DNA of 5,920 bases, taken from positions 1-5,920 of the forward strand of contig JAKAPB010000142.1 in assembly GCA_021823045.1 (NCBI GenBank). Reading direction: 5' to 3'. Below, piece after piece: positions 1-5,920 of the stretch. The DNA comes from Actinomycetes bacterium (GTDB lineage Bacteria; Actinomycetota; Acidimicrobiia; Acidimicrobiales; Acidimicrobiaceae). The notes beneath the pieces were generated by a model. The model did no database searches and was not told where the DNA came from. It was given only the letters and a program-made list of their open reading frames with translations. Position 1 is the first letter of the stretch; each line of letters opens with the position of its first letter. The position numbers and the translations under genes are program-made.

Positions 1-99
1 ATAACGCACGACTGCGTCCATCTCCGCGCCCAACAGATCGGTTACCTTACCTTTGCCCTCGTCACCCCATTGGGTTCCGAGCACGACTGTGGCTGGCAA
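1..99 (-). CDS. purA: Adenylosuccinate synthetase, N-terminal 33 codons (runs off the left edge)
   Basis: PurA joins IMP and aspartate using GTP to make adenylosuccinate, the first committed step of AMP synthesis in the cytoplasm. Only the N-terminus is present: it begins [18 protein letters not shown] and continues [15 protein letters not shown] to the window edge. The [11 protein letters not shown] segment is the hallmark GTP/IMP-binding loop of the family, with the catalytic Asp of WGD at residue 13 and the P-loop lysines at 16 and 18. The closing VVRY matches the VVRYQGG stretch of known PurA proteins. I chose the TTG at 97-99 because GGGAGG sits 5 nt upstream. An in-frame TTG at 115-117 would add six residues but has no well-placed ribosome site. 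The gene starts 45 nt after clpB on the same strand with no visible terminator, so co-transcription is possible. Identity is secure; the start is likely but not proven. Confidence 0.93.
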   Translation of the reverse strand, partial: MPATVVLGTQWGDEGKGKVTDLLGAEMDAVVRY

Positions 100-104
100 T
101 TCTG

Positions 105-110
105 CCTCCC
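105..110 (-). promoter_or_regulatory. Shine-Dalgarno site of purA
   Basis: GGGAGG on the minus strand lies 5 nt before the TTG at 97-99. It is the only good ribosome-binding sequence in the clpB-purA gap and decides the purA start in favour of this TTG over the one six codons upstream. Confidence 0.75.
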
Positions 111-144
111 GTTTCAAGCCCCACTAAGTGTGCGCCAACTTTGG

Positions 145-2643
145 CTATGAAAGCTCAAGACGGTCGGGATTCGATGGGTCAAAATCGACCGTAATTCTTT
201 CCCCTTCAGCGTAGCGAGAACCAAGGACCGCCTGTGCAACCTGGTTCGCTACCTCCCTCTGTATAACTCGTCTTAGCGGTCTTGCACCAAAGACCGGATC
301 ATATCCCCACTGGGCCAAACGATCCTTAGCCTTGTCGGTGACGTAAAGCTCGAAACGTCTCTCTTTAAGCCTCTCAGATAGCTCTGTTAGCTGGATATCC
401 ACGATCGAACGAATCTCGTCTTGGGTGAGCGGTTGAAACTTTATGATCTCGTCGATCCTATTGATGAACTCGGGCTTGAAGAATGCGGTCGGATCTATTG
501 TCAAATTTGAAGTCATGATCAGAACCGAGTTGGTAAAGTCCACCGTCCTGCCTTGACCATCGGTAAGTCGACCGTCATCCAAGACCGCGAGTAGCACGTT
601 GAACACGTCGGGGTGGGCCTTCTCGATCTCATCGAGCAGGATCACCGCATAAGGCCTTCGCCTTATCGCCTCGGTCAGCTGACCGCCCTCGTCGTATCCG
701 ATGTACCCCGGGGGAGCGCCTACGAGCCGAGCCACGTTGTGCGACTCCTGGTATTCCGACATGTCTATTCTGATCATCGCTCGTTCGTCGTCGAAGAGAA
801 ACTCGGCTAATGTCCTCGCCATCTCGGTCTTTCCGACCCCGGTCGGACCGATGAACAGGAACGACCCGATCGGTCTGTTCGGGTCAGATAGCCCAGCCCT
901 CGAACGACGAATCGCACCAGAAAGGACTTCTATCGCCTGATCTTGACCGATCACCCTCTTGTGCAAGAACTCTTCCATCGAAAGGAGCTTTTCCGCCTCC
1001 CCTTCCAACAACTTCGACACCGGCACGCCGGTTGAGCGTGCAACTACCTCGGCAATATCCTCGGCGTCGACCTCCTCCTTCAACATCCGGCGCCTGGACT
1101 GCAGCAACATCAGGTCCTGTGATGCCCTCTCGATCTCGGCTTGAATAGTCGGTAGGTCGCCATAGCGGACTTCGGAAGCCTTAGCTAGGTTGCCCTCCCT
1201 CTCGAAGCGATCCGCCTGGGACTTCAGCGATTCCAGGTTCTCCTTTAGCTGTCCGATCTTTGCGATAGCATCCTTTTCGCTCCTCCACTGTGCCAGCATC
1301 GAGAGGGACTGCTCCTTTAGGTTTGCGAGTTCCTCTTCGAGCCTGGCTAGACGCTCCTTGGAAGCTGGATCGGACTCTTTTGAAAGGGAGATCTTCTCCA
1401 TCTCGAGCTGTCGAATTTTCCGTTCGACTACGTCGACCTCGGTTGGCATGGAGTCGATCTCGATGCGCAGCCTAGATGCCGCTTCGTCGATCAAGTCGAT
1501 CGCCTTGTCCGGCAAGAAGCGATCGGCGATATACCTGTCCGACAGGACCGCTGCGGCGATTAGTGCCTCGTCTTTTATCCGAACTCCGTGATGTATCTCA
1601 TATCGCTCCTTGAGCCCACGAAGGATCGCAATCGTGTCGTCGACGCTCGGCTGATCGACAAGGACCTTTTGAAACCTTCTCTCGAGTGCTGGGTCCTTTT
1701 CGATGTACTTCCGGTATTCATCGAGAGTCGTTGCGCCGATCATCTTTAGTTCGCCACGAGCGAGCATCGGCTTCAACATGTTCGAAGCGTCCATAGCACC
1801 CTCTGCGTTTCCCGCACCGACTACCGTGTGCATCTCGTCGATAAAGGTGATCACTTCGCCCTCGGCATCGGTTATCTCCTTGAGCACCGCCTTGAGCCTC
1901 TCTTCGAACTCCCCGCGATACTTTGCCCCGGCGACCATAGCAGAGAGGTCCAAGGCGACTAGCCTCTTTCTCTTCAGCGACTCTGGAACGTCGCCTTCGA
2001 CGATCCTCGTAGCGAGGCCCTCGACGATCGCAGTCTTGCCCACCCCGGGTTCACCGATCAGTACTGGGTTATTCTTCGTCCTACGGCTCAAGACCTGGAT
2101 GACCCTCCTGATCTCGTCGTCTCGACCGATGACCGGATCGATCTTAGATCGTCTAGCGAGTTCGGTGAGATCACGCCCATAACGCTGTAGGGCCTGGAAA
2201 GTCTCTTCTGGGTTCTGAGATGTCACCCGGTGGGAACCACGGACCTCCTTCAACGCATCGAGAAGGGCGGCCTTGTCCACTCCGATAATCGGTCCCATCT
2301 GCAGGAGTAGGTGCTCGACCGAAAGGTAGTCGTCACCCATAGCTTCTCGTTCTTTATCAGCCTGTTCCAACAGCGCGTAGGTCGCCCTGGAAACCTGAGG
2401 AGAAGTACCGTATGCCTTGGGGATCTTCGCTAGCCGGTCGTTAACCTTGTTCCGAATGCTCGTTGTCGACTGACCGATCTTGGCCAAGGTCGGCAGTGTT
2501 ACCCCGTCGTCTTGGGACAGCAGGGCCAAGAGCAGGTGATCGGGAGTGACCTCCGGGTTAGCGGCGGTTTTGGCTAGGTTGGTCGCTCCCGAGAATGCTT
2601 CCTGGGTCTTAATTGTCCACAGAGACGAATCAGCAGCACTCAA
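145..2643 (-). CDS. clpB: ATP-dependent disaggregase ClpB (Hsp100)
   Basis: ClpB is a cytoplasmic hexameric AAA+ machine that threads aggregated proteins through its pore together with DnaK/DnaJ/GrpE. The 832 residues show, in order: a Clp N-domain (about 8-140); NBD1 with Walker A GEPGVGKT at 197-204, pore-loop KYRG at 241-244, Walker B FIDE ending at 270 and arginine fingers R322/R323; the coiled-coil M-domain (about 398-525) that identifies ClpB over ClpA or ClpC; and NBD2 with Walker A GPTGVGKT at 599-606, pore loop GYIGY at 646-650, Walker B ILLDE ending at 672, sensor 1 N713, arginine finger R729 and sensor 2 GAR at 786-788. All catalytic residues are present. It is slightly short against 848-857 residues in Mycobacterium and E. 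coli, mainly because the loop after TSNL (714-721) is cut down and lacks the usual Gly. The start is TTG with AGGAG 9 nt upstream; no in-frame ATG lies nearby. The gene follows hspR by 111 nt, fitting HspR control of clpB known in actinobacteria. The stop is TAG. Confidence 0.98.
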   Translation of the reverse strand: MSAADSSLWTIKTQEAFSGATNLAKTAANPEVTPDHLLLALLSQDDGVTLPTLAKIGQSTTSIRNKVNDRLAKIPKAYGTSPQVSRATYALLEQADKEREAMGDDYLSVEHLLLQMGPIIGVDKAALLDALKEVRGSHRVTSQNPEETFQALQRYGRDLTELARRSKIDPVIGRDDEIRRVIQVLSRRTKNNPVLIGEPGVGKTAIVEGLATRIVEGDVPESLKRKRLVALDLSAMVAGAKYRGEFEERLKAVLKEITDAEGEVITFIDEMHTVVGAGNAEGAMDASNMLKPMLARGELKMIGATTLDEYRKYIEKDPALERRFQKVLVDQPSVDDTIAILRGLKERYEIHHGVRIKDEALIAAAVLSDRYIADRFLPDKAIDLIDEAASRLRIEIDSMPTEVDVVERKIRQLEMEKISLSKESDPASKERLARLEEELANLKEQSLSMLAQWRSEKDAIAKIGQLKENLESLKSQADRFEREGNLAKASEVRYGDLPTIQAEIERASQDLMLLQSRRRMLKEEVDAEDIAEVVARSTGVPVSKLLEGEAEKLLSMEEFLHKRVIGQDQAIEVLSGAIRRSRAGLSDPNRPIGSFLFIGPTGVGKTEMARTLAEFLFDDERAMIRIDMSEYQESHNVARLVGAPPGYIGYDEGGQLTEAIRRRPYAVILLDEIEKAHPDVFNVLLAVLDDGRLTDGQGRTVDFTNSVLIMTSNLTIDPTAFFKPEFINRIDEIIKFQPLTQDEIRSIVDIQLTELSERLKERRFELYVTDKAKDRLAQWGYDPVFGARPLRRVIQREVANQVAQAVLGSRYAEGERITVDFDPSNPDRLELS

Positions 2644-2652
2644 AATACCATT

Positions 2653-2657
2653 CTCCT
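2653..2657 (-). promoter_or_regulatory. Shine-Dalgarno site of clpB, deciding a TTG start
   Basis: AGGAG on the minus strand is 9 nt from the TTG at 2641-2643. The ATG at 2649-2651 is only 1 nt from the AGGAG and opens a frame that ends after three codons (ATG GTA TTT TGA), so it cannot start ClpB. The TTG is therefore the likely start. Its last two bases are the first two of that TGA. Confidence 0.7.
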
Positions 2658-2715
2658 ATTCTCTATCGGCCCCCAAAACGATCCGCAGTAACGCACTTTT
2701 TGAATGAAGTAATTG

Positions 2716-2728
2716 TTGTTCGAAACAA
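2716..2728. repeat. Short inverted repeat TTGTT-CGA-AACAA in the clpB leader
   Basis: The plus strand reads TTGTT, CGA, AACAA: two 5-nt arms that are perfect reverse complements around a 3-nt centre, with TTCGAA in the middle. It lies about 70 nt upstream of the clpB start in the AT-rich part of the gap, a reasonable place for an operator. It does not match HAIR or CIRCE, and arms this short can occur by chance. A role is only a suggestion. Confidence 0.3.
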
Positions 2729-2754
2729 AAGGAAATAGCTAGATCCGAAACTAC

Positions 2755-3165
2755 CTAATCCCGCCTAGTGTCCCTATGTCTTTGAAATAGCACGACGGCC
2801 TGGGACAAAGGAACTAGGTCCCGACGGTACTGCTTGTGGGTCTTTTCAACCATCAGCTGGGTGTTGGACTCCGCGACTTCGAGCTCATCTTTGAGCCTGG
2901 CGACTTCCGCCTCAAGGTCCAGCACTCGTTTTACGCCCTCTAGGTTCAGTCCCGAATTGGTGAGGTCCATGATCCTTCTGAGTCGGGATATGTCCGCCTC
3001 GGAATATCGCCTAGATCCGCCACCGGTTCTTTGTGGATCCAAGAGACCTTTTCTCTCGTAAAGCCTCAGGGTCTGAGGGTGGATACCTGCAATCTCCGCA
3101 GCGACCGAGATGACATAGACCGCTCTCATCTGTCGATGCGACTCGTTGAACTGACTAGCTTCCAT
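2755..3165 (-). CDS. hspR: Heat-shock repressor HspR (MerR family)
   Basis: HspR represses chaperone genes by binding HAIR inverted repeats, and in Streptomyces DnaK acts as its co-repressor. The 136-residue protein has a MerR-type winged helix: the HTH (about 18-37) contains [20 protein letters not shown], close to the HspR signature AAELAGMHPQTLR, and the wing (38-58) reads [19 protein letters not shown] putative coiled-coil dimerisation helix follows (about 80-112). The tail [16 protein letters not shown] (116-131) resembles the C-terminal VVP...ALVVW tail typical of HspR. No effector-binding domain or cysteine metal site is present, as expected. The ATG start has GGAG 6 nt upstream (3172-3175). 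An internal ATG at residue 13 would still keep the HTH but has no ribosome site. It sits 38 nt after dnaJ and before clpB, so it is probably made from the operon it controls. The stop is TAG. Confidence 0.95.
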   Translation of the reverse strand: MEASQFNESHRQMRAVYVISVAAEIAGIHPQTLRLYERKGLLDPQRTGGGSRRYSEADISRLRRIMDLTNSGLNLEGVKRVLDLEAEVARLKDELEVAESNTQLMVEKTHKQYRRDLVPLSQAVVLFQRHRDTRRD

Positions 3166-3203
3166 CGTATTCTCCGCCTAAATGCAACTAACTAGAGCAA
3201 CAA

Positions 3204-4286
3204 CTAAAATGCGCCTAACTTCCCTCTCGGATTCTGGGCCAAAGTCTTCTGCAACTGCTCGACCGCCTTGATCTGTTCCCGATCAAGATCCGTCGGCACC
3301 AGTATCTCCACCGTCACCAAAAGATCCCCGACCTGGGTCTTTGCCGCCGCATGAACCCCACGACCCTTGACCCTAAAGGTCTGGCCGGACTTTGTACCGG
3401 GTGGAACCTTCAAGGTCACCGGGGTATCCAACGTCGGGACAGAGATCGAGGCGCCTAAGGTCGCCTCGGCAAAAGTAATCGGGACACTCAAGGTCAGATC
3501 CTTGCCACGCCGACCGAAATGCTTGTGCCCAGAGACTAGGACCTTGACCAGCAGATCGCCACTGGGACCCCCTGCCTTGCCTGGTCCTCCACGGCCCTTG
3601 ACCCGAATCTTTTGACCAGATTCGACACCAGCGGGAATTCGCACCCTGACGTTTCTCGTCTTGGTGTCCACTCCTGATCCGCCACAGACAGAACACGGCG
3701 ATTCGATCCTCGTTCCCCGTCCACGACAAGCCGGACAAGGCTGGGAGAATGAGAAAAACCCTTGATTGTCCGATACCGTCCCCTTGCCCTGGCACCTAGC
3801 GCAGGTGACGGGTGTCGTCCCGGGCGCAGCACCGGTCCCGGCACAAGCGGCACACGCCGCTTCGCCGACGACCATTACCGAGGTAGTAACCCCCGCTACA
3901 GCGTCTTCGAAACTGAGGTGTACTTCGGCCTCTTGATCGGCCCCACGCTGTGGTCCGGTCCCCCTTGAGCGACCCCTATTGAACAGCCCGCCAAATAGAT
4001 CGCCAAGGTCGTCGACCTTGAAGCCTTGCCCAAAATCACCAGCCATGTTCGCCATCGGACCTTGGGCTTTTACTTCGTCGTACTCTTTCCTTTTTGCTTC
4101 GTCACCTAGAACCTCATAGGCTCCGGAGATCTCCTTGAATCGTTCCTCAGAACCGGGATTAGCGTCGGGGTGGTACTGCTTGGCTAGCTTGCGGTAGGCC
4201 CTAGTAATCTCTTTGTCCGTAGCAGTCTTAGAGACACCTAAGACCTTGTAGTAGTCCTTCTCGAACCACTCCCGCTGTGGAGCCAT
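3204..4286 (-). CDS. dnaJ: Type I Hsp40 co-chaperone DnaJ (DnaJ1-like)
   Basis: DnaJ delivers unfolded clients to DnaK and stimulates its ATPase. The 360 residues show a J-domain (about 9-75) with the essential HPD at 39-41, a short Gly/Phe segment (about 80-115, including [12 protein letters not shown]), and a zinc-binding domain with four CxxCxGxG repeats: CAACAGTG from 145, CARCQGKG from 162, CPACRGRG from 184 and CSVCGGSG from 198. The C-terminal beta-sandwich client-binding domains follow (about 206-330). All eight zinc cysteines are present, so this is a full type I protein. The start [18 protein letters not shown] resembles the DnaJ1 proteins of actinobacterial dnaK operons (MAQREWVEKDFY), not DnaJ2. 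It is somewhat short for the family (E. coli has 376). The ATG is 2 nt after the grpE stop, and its ribosome site lies inside grpE, so translational coupling is likely. The stop is TAG, followed three codons later by a second in-frame TAG. Confidence 0.97.
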   Translation of the reverse strand: MAPQREWFEKDYYKVLGVSKTATDKEITRAYRKLAKQYHPDANPGSEERFKEISGAYEVLGDEAKRKEYDEVKAQGPMANMAGDFGQGFKVDDLGDLFGGLFNRGRSRGTGPQRGADQEAEVHLSFEDAVAGVTTSVMVVGEAACAACAGTGAAPGTTPVTCARCQGKGTVSDNQGFFSFSQPCPACRGRGTRIESPCSVCGGSGVDTKTRNVRVRIPAGVESGQKIRVKGRGGPGKAGGPSGDLLVKVLVSGHKHFGRRGKDLTLSVPITFAEATLGASISVPTLDTPVTLKVPPGTKSGQTFRVKGRGVHAAAKTQVGDLLVTVEILVPTDLDREQIKAVEQLQKTLAQNPRGKLGAF

Positions 4287-4288
4287 CT

Positions 4289-4903
4289 CTACTCCCCGCC
4301 ACTAACCTTCACCATCGCCGGCCGAAGAACCCGACCCTTCCAGCTGTATCCCGAACGGAACACTGCGACCACGGTCGGAGCGCCTTCGCCCTCTTCGTGC
4401 ATCACCGCTTCGGCCTTGTTCGGATCGAAGGGCTCGCCCTGGGGCGAGAGAATCTCTAGTCCCTCTTTTTCTAGCACCTCGTAAAAGGCAGAAGATATCT
4501 GTGCGAGAGTCTTAGCGGTCTCCTCCGAGCCGCCTTCGCTTACCGAGTGACCCAGTGCGAGCTCCAACACATCCAGAGCCGGAATGAGCCTCTTTGCGAG
4601 GACCTCTCCTCCTCGTTCGGAGAGCTCTTCAGCGTGTCGCTGGGATCTCTTCTTGAAGTTCTCGAACTCCGCCTGGAGCCTCTGCAAAGAGGCCAAGTAG
4701 TCATCCCTCTGCTTGATGATTTCCACCACCTCTTCCAAGGTGTAGTCTTCGGGAGTCGGATTCGACTCCTCGAGGACTACTTCAGGCTGATCTTCGACTG
4801 CTAGCTCAGAGAGGTCATCGGGGATCGAAGCATCGAAGACAACCTCTTCGATGGTCTCTTCTGGCTCCTCTTGATTCTGAGACCCGTCACCAAAATCTGG
4901 CAC
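4289..4903 (-). CDS. grpE: DnaK nucleotide exchange factor GrpE
   Basis: GrpE releases ADP from DnaK and so resets the Hsp70 cycle. The 204-residue protein has a very acidic, probably disordered N-terminus (1-58, rich in Glu and Asp), a long coiled-coil helix (about 58-115, including [20 protein letters not shown]), a four-helix dimerisation part (about 116-148) and a C-terminal beta domain (about 149-204). The beta domain carries the family signature: [14 protein letters not shown] (158-171), then [16 protein letters not shown] (185-200), which contacts DnaK. Many GrpE proteins have His where A164 stands in FDPNKAEAV. The start is GTG, 6 nt after the dnaK stop. Its best ribosome site, GGAG at 4915-4918, lies inside dnaK at a rather long spacing of 11 nt. 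grpE is in the same reading frame as dnaK, separated by one TAG and two codons. The stop is TAG, 2 nt before dnaJ. Confidence 0.97.
   Translation of the reverse strand: MPDFGDGSQNQEEPEETIEEVVFDASIPDDLSELAVEDQPEVVLEESNPTPEDYTLEEVVEIIKQRDDYLASLQRLQAEFENFKKRSQRHAEELSERGGEVLAKRLIPALDVLELALGHSVSEGGSEETAKTLAQISSAFYEVLEKEGLEILSPQGEPFDPNKAEAVMHEEGEGAPTVVAVFRSGYSWKGRVLRPAMVKVSGGE
4292..4297 (-). promoter_or_regulatory. Shine-Dalgarno site of dnaJ inside the end of grpE
   Basis: GGGGAG, encoding the last two residues of GrpE (Gly-Glu), lies 5 nt before the dnaJ ATG at 4284-4286. Because it overlaps grpE coding sequence and the stop lies between it and the ATG, ribosomes finishing grpE can reinitiate on dnaJ. 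Confidence 0.75.
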
Positions 4904-4909
4904 TGCTAC

Positions 4910-5920
4910 CTACTCTCCTTTAGGCTCATCTACGATTTCGGCATCGACAATCTCATCGTCTTGGGCTGACGTTGCTTGCCCTTCCGCCTGGGCGTTCTTA
5001 GAGGCTTCCTCATAGAGACGCTGGCTAAATCCTTGGGATGCGGTCATCAAAGACTCCGTTGCGGTCTTGATCGCAGCGACGTCGGATCCCGATATCGCGG
5101 TCTTCAAACTTGCTAGAGCCTCTTCAACCTTCTCCTTCTCTGGCCCAGAGAACTTGTCGCCCTGCTCCTTGAGCAAGGTCTCGGTCTGATAGACCAATGT
5201 GTCGGCGTTATTGCGCACCTCGGCCTCGTCACGGCGGGCCTTATCCTCAGCGGCATGGGCTTCGGCGTCTTTCACCATCCGGTTGATGTCGTCTTTCGAC
5301 AGCGTCGTCGAACCGGTGATCGTGATCGACTGCTCCTTGTTGGTTGCCCGATCCTTAGCCGACACATGGACGATCCCATTGGCATCGATGTCAAAGGTGA
5401 CCTCGATCTGGGGGATGCCCCGTGGTGCTGGCGGCAAGCCGACCAACTGGAACTTACCTAGGGTCTTGTTGTACATCGCCATCTCACGCTCACCCTGCAA
5501 GACGTGGATCTCCACAGAAGGCTGATTGTCGTCTGCGGTCGTAAAGACCTCGGTCTTCTTAGTCGGGATCGTGGTGTTCTTCTCGATAAGTCTGGTCATG
5601 ACGCCACCTTTAGTCTCGATTCCGAGGCTAAGTGGGGTAACATCCAACAACAAGACGTCTTTTACTTCACCCTTGAGAACCCCTGCTTGTATAGCGGCTC
5701 CGACTGCGACTACTTCATCTGGGTTGACACCCTTATGTGGCTCGTGACCGGTCATCGAGACGACGAGGTCGTGGATAGCTGGCATCCGGGTAGAGCCGCC
5801 GACCATCACCACGTGGTCGATCTTGTCGGTAGTTAGTCCAGCGTCTTTGATCGCCTGCTCAAAGGGACCTTTACAGGCTAGCGTCAGATCGGCGGTCAAC
5901 TCCTGGAACTTGGAGCGGGT
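4910..5920 (-). CDS. dnaK: Chaperone DnaK (Hsp70), C-terminal half; the 5' end lies beyond the right edge
   Basis: DnaK is the ATP-driven Hsp70 that holds and refolds clients and, in actinobacteria, also senses stress by binding HspR. The 336 residues in the window begin TRSKFQEL and are open to the edge, so no start codon is present; the TTG at 5897-5899 is an internal Leu. Visible are the end of the ATPase domain with GGSTRMP (41-47) and [17 protein letters not shown], the interdomain linker VLLLD (89-93, equal to E. coli 389-393), the beta-sandwich substrate domain ([30 protein letters not shown]) and the helical lid (about 205-305). It ends in an acidic [16 protein letters not shown] tail. 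Roughly 300 N-terminal residues are missing. The sequence matches actinobacterial DnaK closely. The operon promoter should lie upstream, outside the window. The stop is TAG, 6 nt before grpE. Confidence 0.98.
   Translation of the reverse strand, partial: TRSKFQELTADLTLACKGPFEQAIKDAGLTTDKIDHVVMVGGSTRMPAIHDLVVSMTGHEPHKGVNPDEVVAVGAAIQAGVLKGEVKDVLLLDVTPLSLGIETKGGVMTRLIEKNTTIPTKKTEVFTTADDNQPSVEIHVLQGEREMAMYNKTLGKFQLVGLPPAPRGIPQIEVTFDIDANGIVHVSAKDRATNKEQSITITGSTTLSKDDINRMVKDAEAHAAEDKARRDEAEVRNNADTLVYQTETLLKEQGDKFSGPEKEKVEEALASLKTAISGSDVAAIKTATESLMTASQGFSQRLYEEASKNAQAEGQATSAQDDEIVDAEIVDEPKGE

Larger units (their letters stand above)
2644..2754 (-). other. hspR-clpB intergenic region, AT-rich
   Basis: This 111-nt gap is the largest non-coding stretch in the window. 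Its middle (about 2700-2740) is distinctly AT-rich compared with the genes, and it contains a short dyad around TTCGAA. I see no stem followed by a T-run that would act as a terminator, no full HAIR element (CTTGAGT-N7-ACTCAAG) and no full CIRCE element. Candidate -35 and -10 hexamers are poor. A secondary clpB promoter here is plausible from gap size and composition but is not shown. In the hspR/clpB reading frame the gap contains no TAA or TGA; after the hspR stop only one further TAG occurs, at 2656-2658. Confidence 0.5.
1..5920 (-). other. Probable heat-shock operon dnaK-grpE-dnaJ-hspR-clpB, with purA downstream
   Basis: All six genes share one strand with gaps of 6, 2, 38, 111 and 45 nt, and none of the gaps holds a convincing terminator. 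The first four form a classic actinobacterial HspR-controlled operon. clpB is a known HspR target elsewhere and is probably read through as well as possibly having its own promoter. Whether purA belongs to the transcript is uncertain, since only proximity and lack of a terminator support it. Confidence 0.75.

Noticed and set aside
613..2182. Several open frames of 60-159 codons on the plus strand opposite clpB, the longest at 1703-2182
   Set aside because: They lie antisense to well-conserved ClpB motifs, have low-complexity Ser/Ala/Arg-rich translations and show no family resemblance or clear ribosome sites. They are shadows of clpB codon usage.
2700..2728. Possible clpB promoter with TTGTTT as -35 on the minus strand
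   Set aside because: At spacings of 17 or 18 nt the -10 candidates (ATTCAA, TTCAAA) match TATAAT at no more than three of six positions, too weak to annotate.
3064..3078. Perfect 6-bp inverted repeat CCTCAG-GGT-CTGAGG inside hspR
   Set aside because: It encodes the conserved PQTLR of the recognition helix, so the codons explain it. A 3-nt loop inside a gene with no T-run is not a terminator, and it does not match HAIR.
3166..3203. Direct repeat of GTTGC in the dnaJ-hspR gap
   Set aside because: Five-base repeats 13 nt apart are expected by chance, and no promoter or operator pattern accompanies them.
3486..3492. Exact HAIR half-site ACTCAAG inside dnaJ
   Set aside because: The partner half at the correct 7-nt spacing is absent, and the site is in the middle of a conserved coding region.
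3373..3853. Two overlapping minus-strand open frames of 105 and 140 codons inside dnaJ
   Set aside because: They are alternative frames of dnaJ. The dnaJ frame carries the intact zinc-finger and C-terminal domains, and the alternatives resemble nothing known.
4394..4444. Loss of the common His in the GrpE signature (A164)
   Set aside because: The position varies among GrpE families and the rest of the DnaK-contacting beta domain is intact, so this is probably ordinary lineage variation.
5166..5177. Short dyad CCTTG-AG-CAAGG inside dnaK
   Set aside because: It lies within lid-domain codons, has a 2-nt loop and no T-run; it is a chance result of Leu-Leu-Lys codons.
5199..5836. Plus-strand open frames of 68-110 codons opposite dnaK
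   Set aside because: They are antisense to conserved DnaK linker and substrate-binding sequence, with no independent sign of coding.
5897..5899. A TTG that could be taken as the start of a 329-residue protein
   Set aside because: The same frame is open to the window edge and encodes TRSKFQE just upstream, which matches DnaK. The TTG is an internal Leu of a gene cut by the window.

Overview
The window holds the distal half of a heat-shock chaperone operon, entirely on the minus strand. Read in transcription order (right to left) it carries dnaK (3' half only, 4910-5920), grpE (4289-4903), dnaJ (3204-4286), hspR (2755-3165), clpB (145-2643) and the first 33 codons of purA (1-99). About 96 percent of the bases are coding. 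I found no RNA gene, mobile element, CRISPR array or convincing terminator, and no plus-strand gene.

The order dnaK-grpE-dnaJ-hspR, with a MerR-type HspR in place of HrcA, points to an actinobacterium. DnaK, DnaJ and HspR look actinobacterial in sequence. The base composition is moderate, near the low-to-mid fifties percent GC by eye, which is low for Streptomyces or Mycobacterium. An early-branching or acidophilic actinobacterial lineage such as Acidimicrobiia would fit, but that placement is a guess.

The first three genes are tightly packed, with gaps of 6 and 2 nt. hspR follows dnaJ after 38 nt, clpB follows hspR after 111 nt and purA follows clpB after 45 nt. DnaK, GrpE and DnaJ form the Hsp70 cycle. 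ClpB is the disaggregase that works with it. HspR is the expected repressor of the cluster and in studied actinobacteria uses DnaK as co-repressor, so the operon encodes both its effectors and its feedback sensor. purA (purine synthesis) is probably a downstream neighbour, not a functional partner. The main operon promoter and operator should lie upstream of dnaK, outside the window.

Nothing here looks like an undescribed system. The points worth a second look are small: all five visible stop codons are TAG, three gene junctions stay in one reading frame interrupted only by TAG, ClpB has an unusually short loop after sensor 1 of its second ATPase domain, and clpB starts at a TTG that overlaps the TGA of a three-codon ATG frame.
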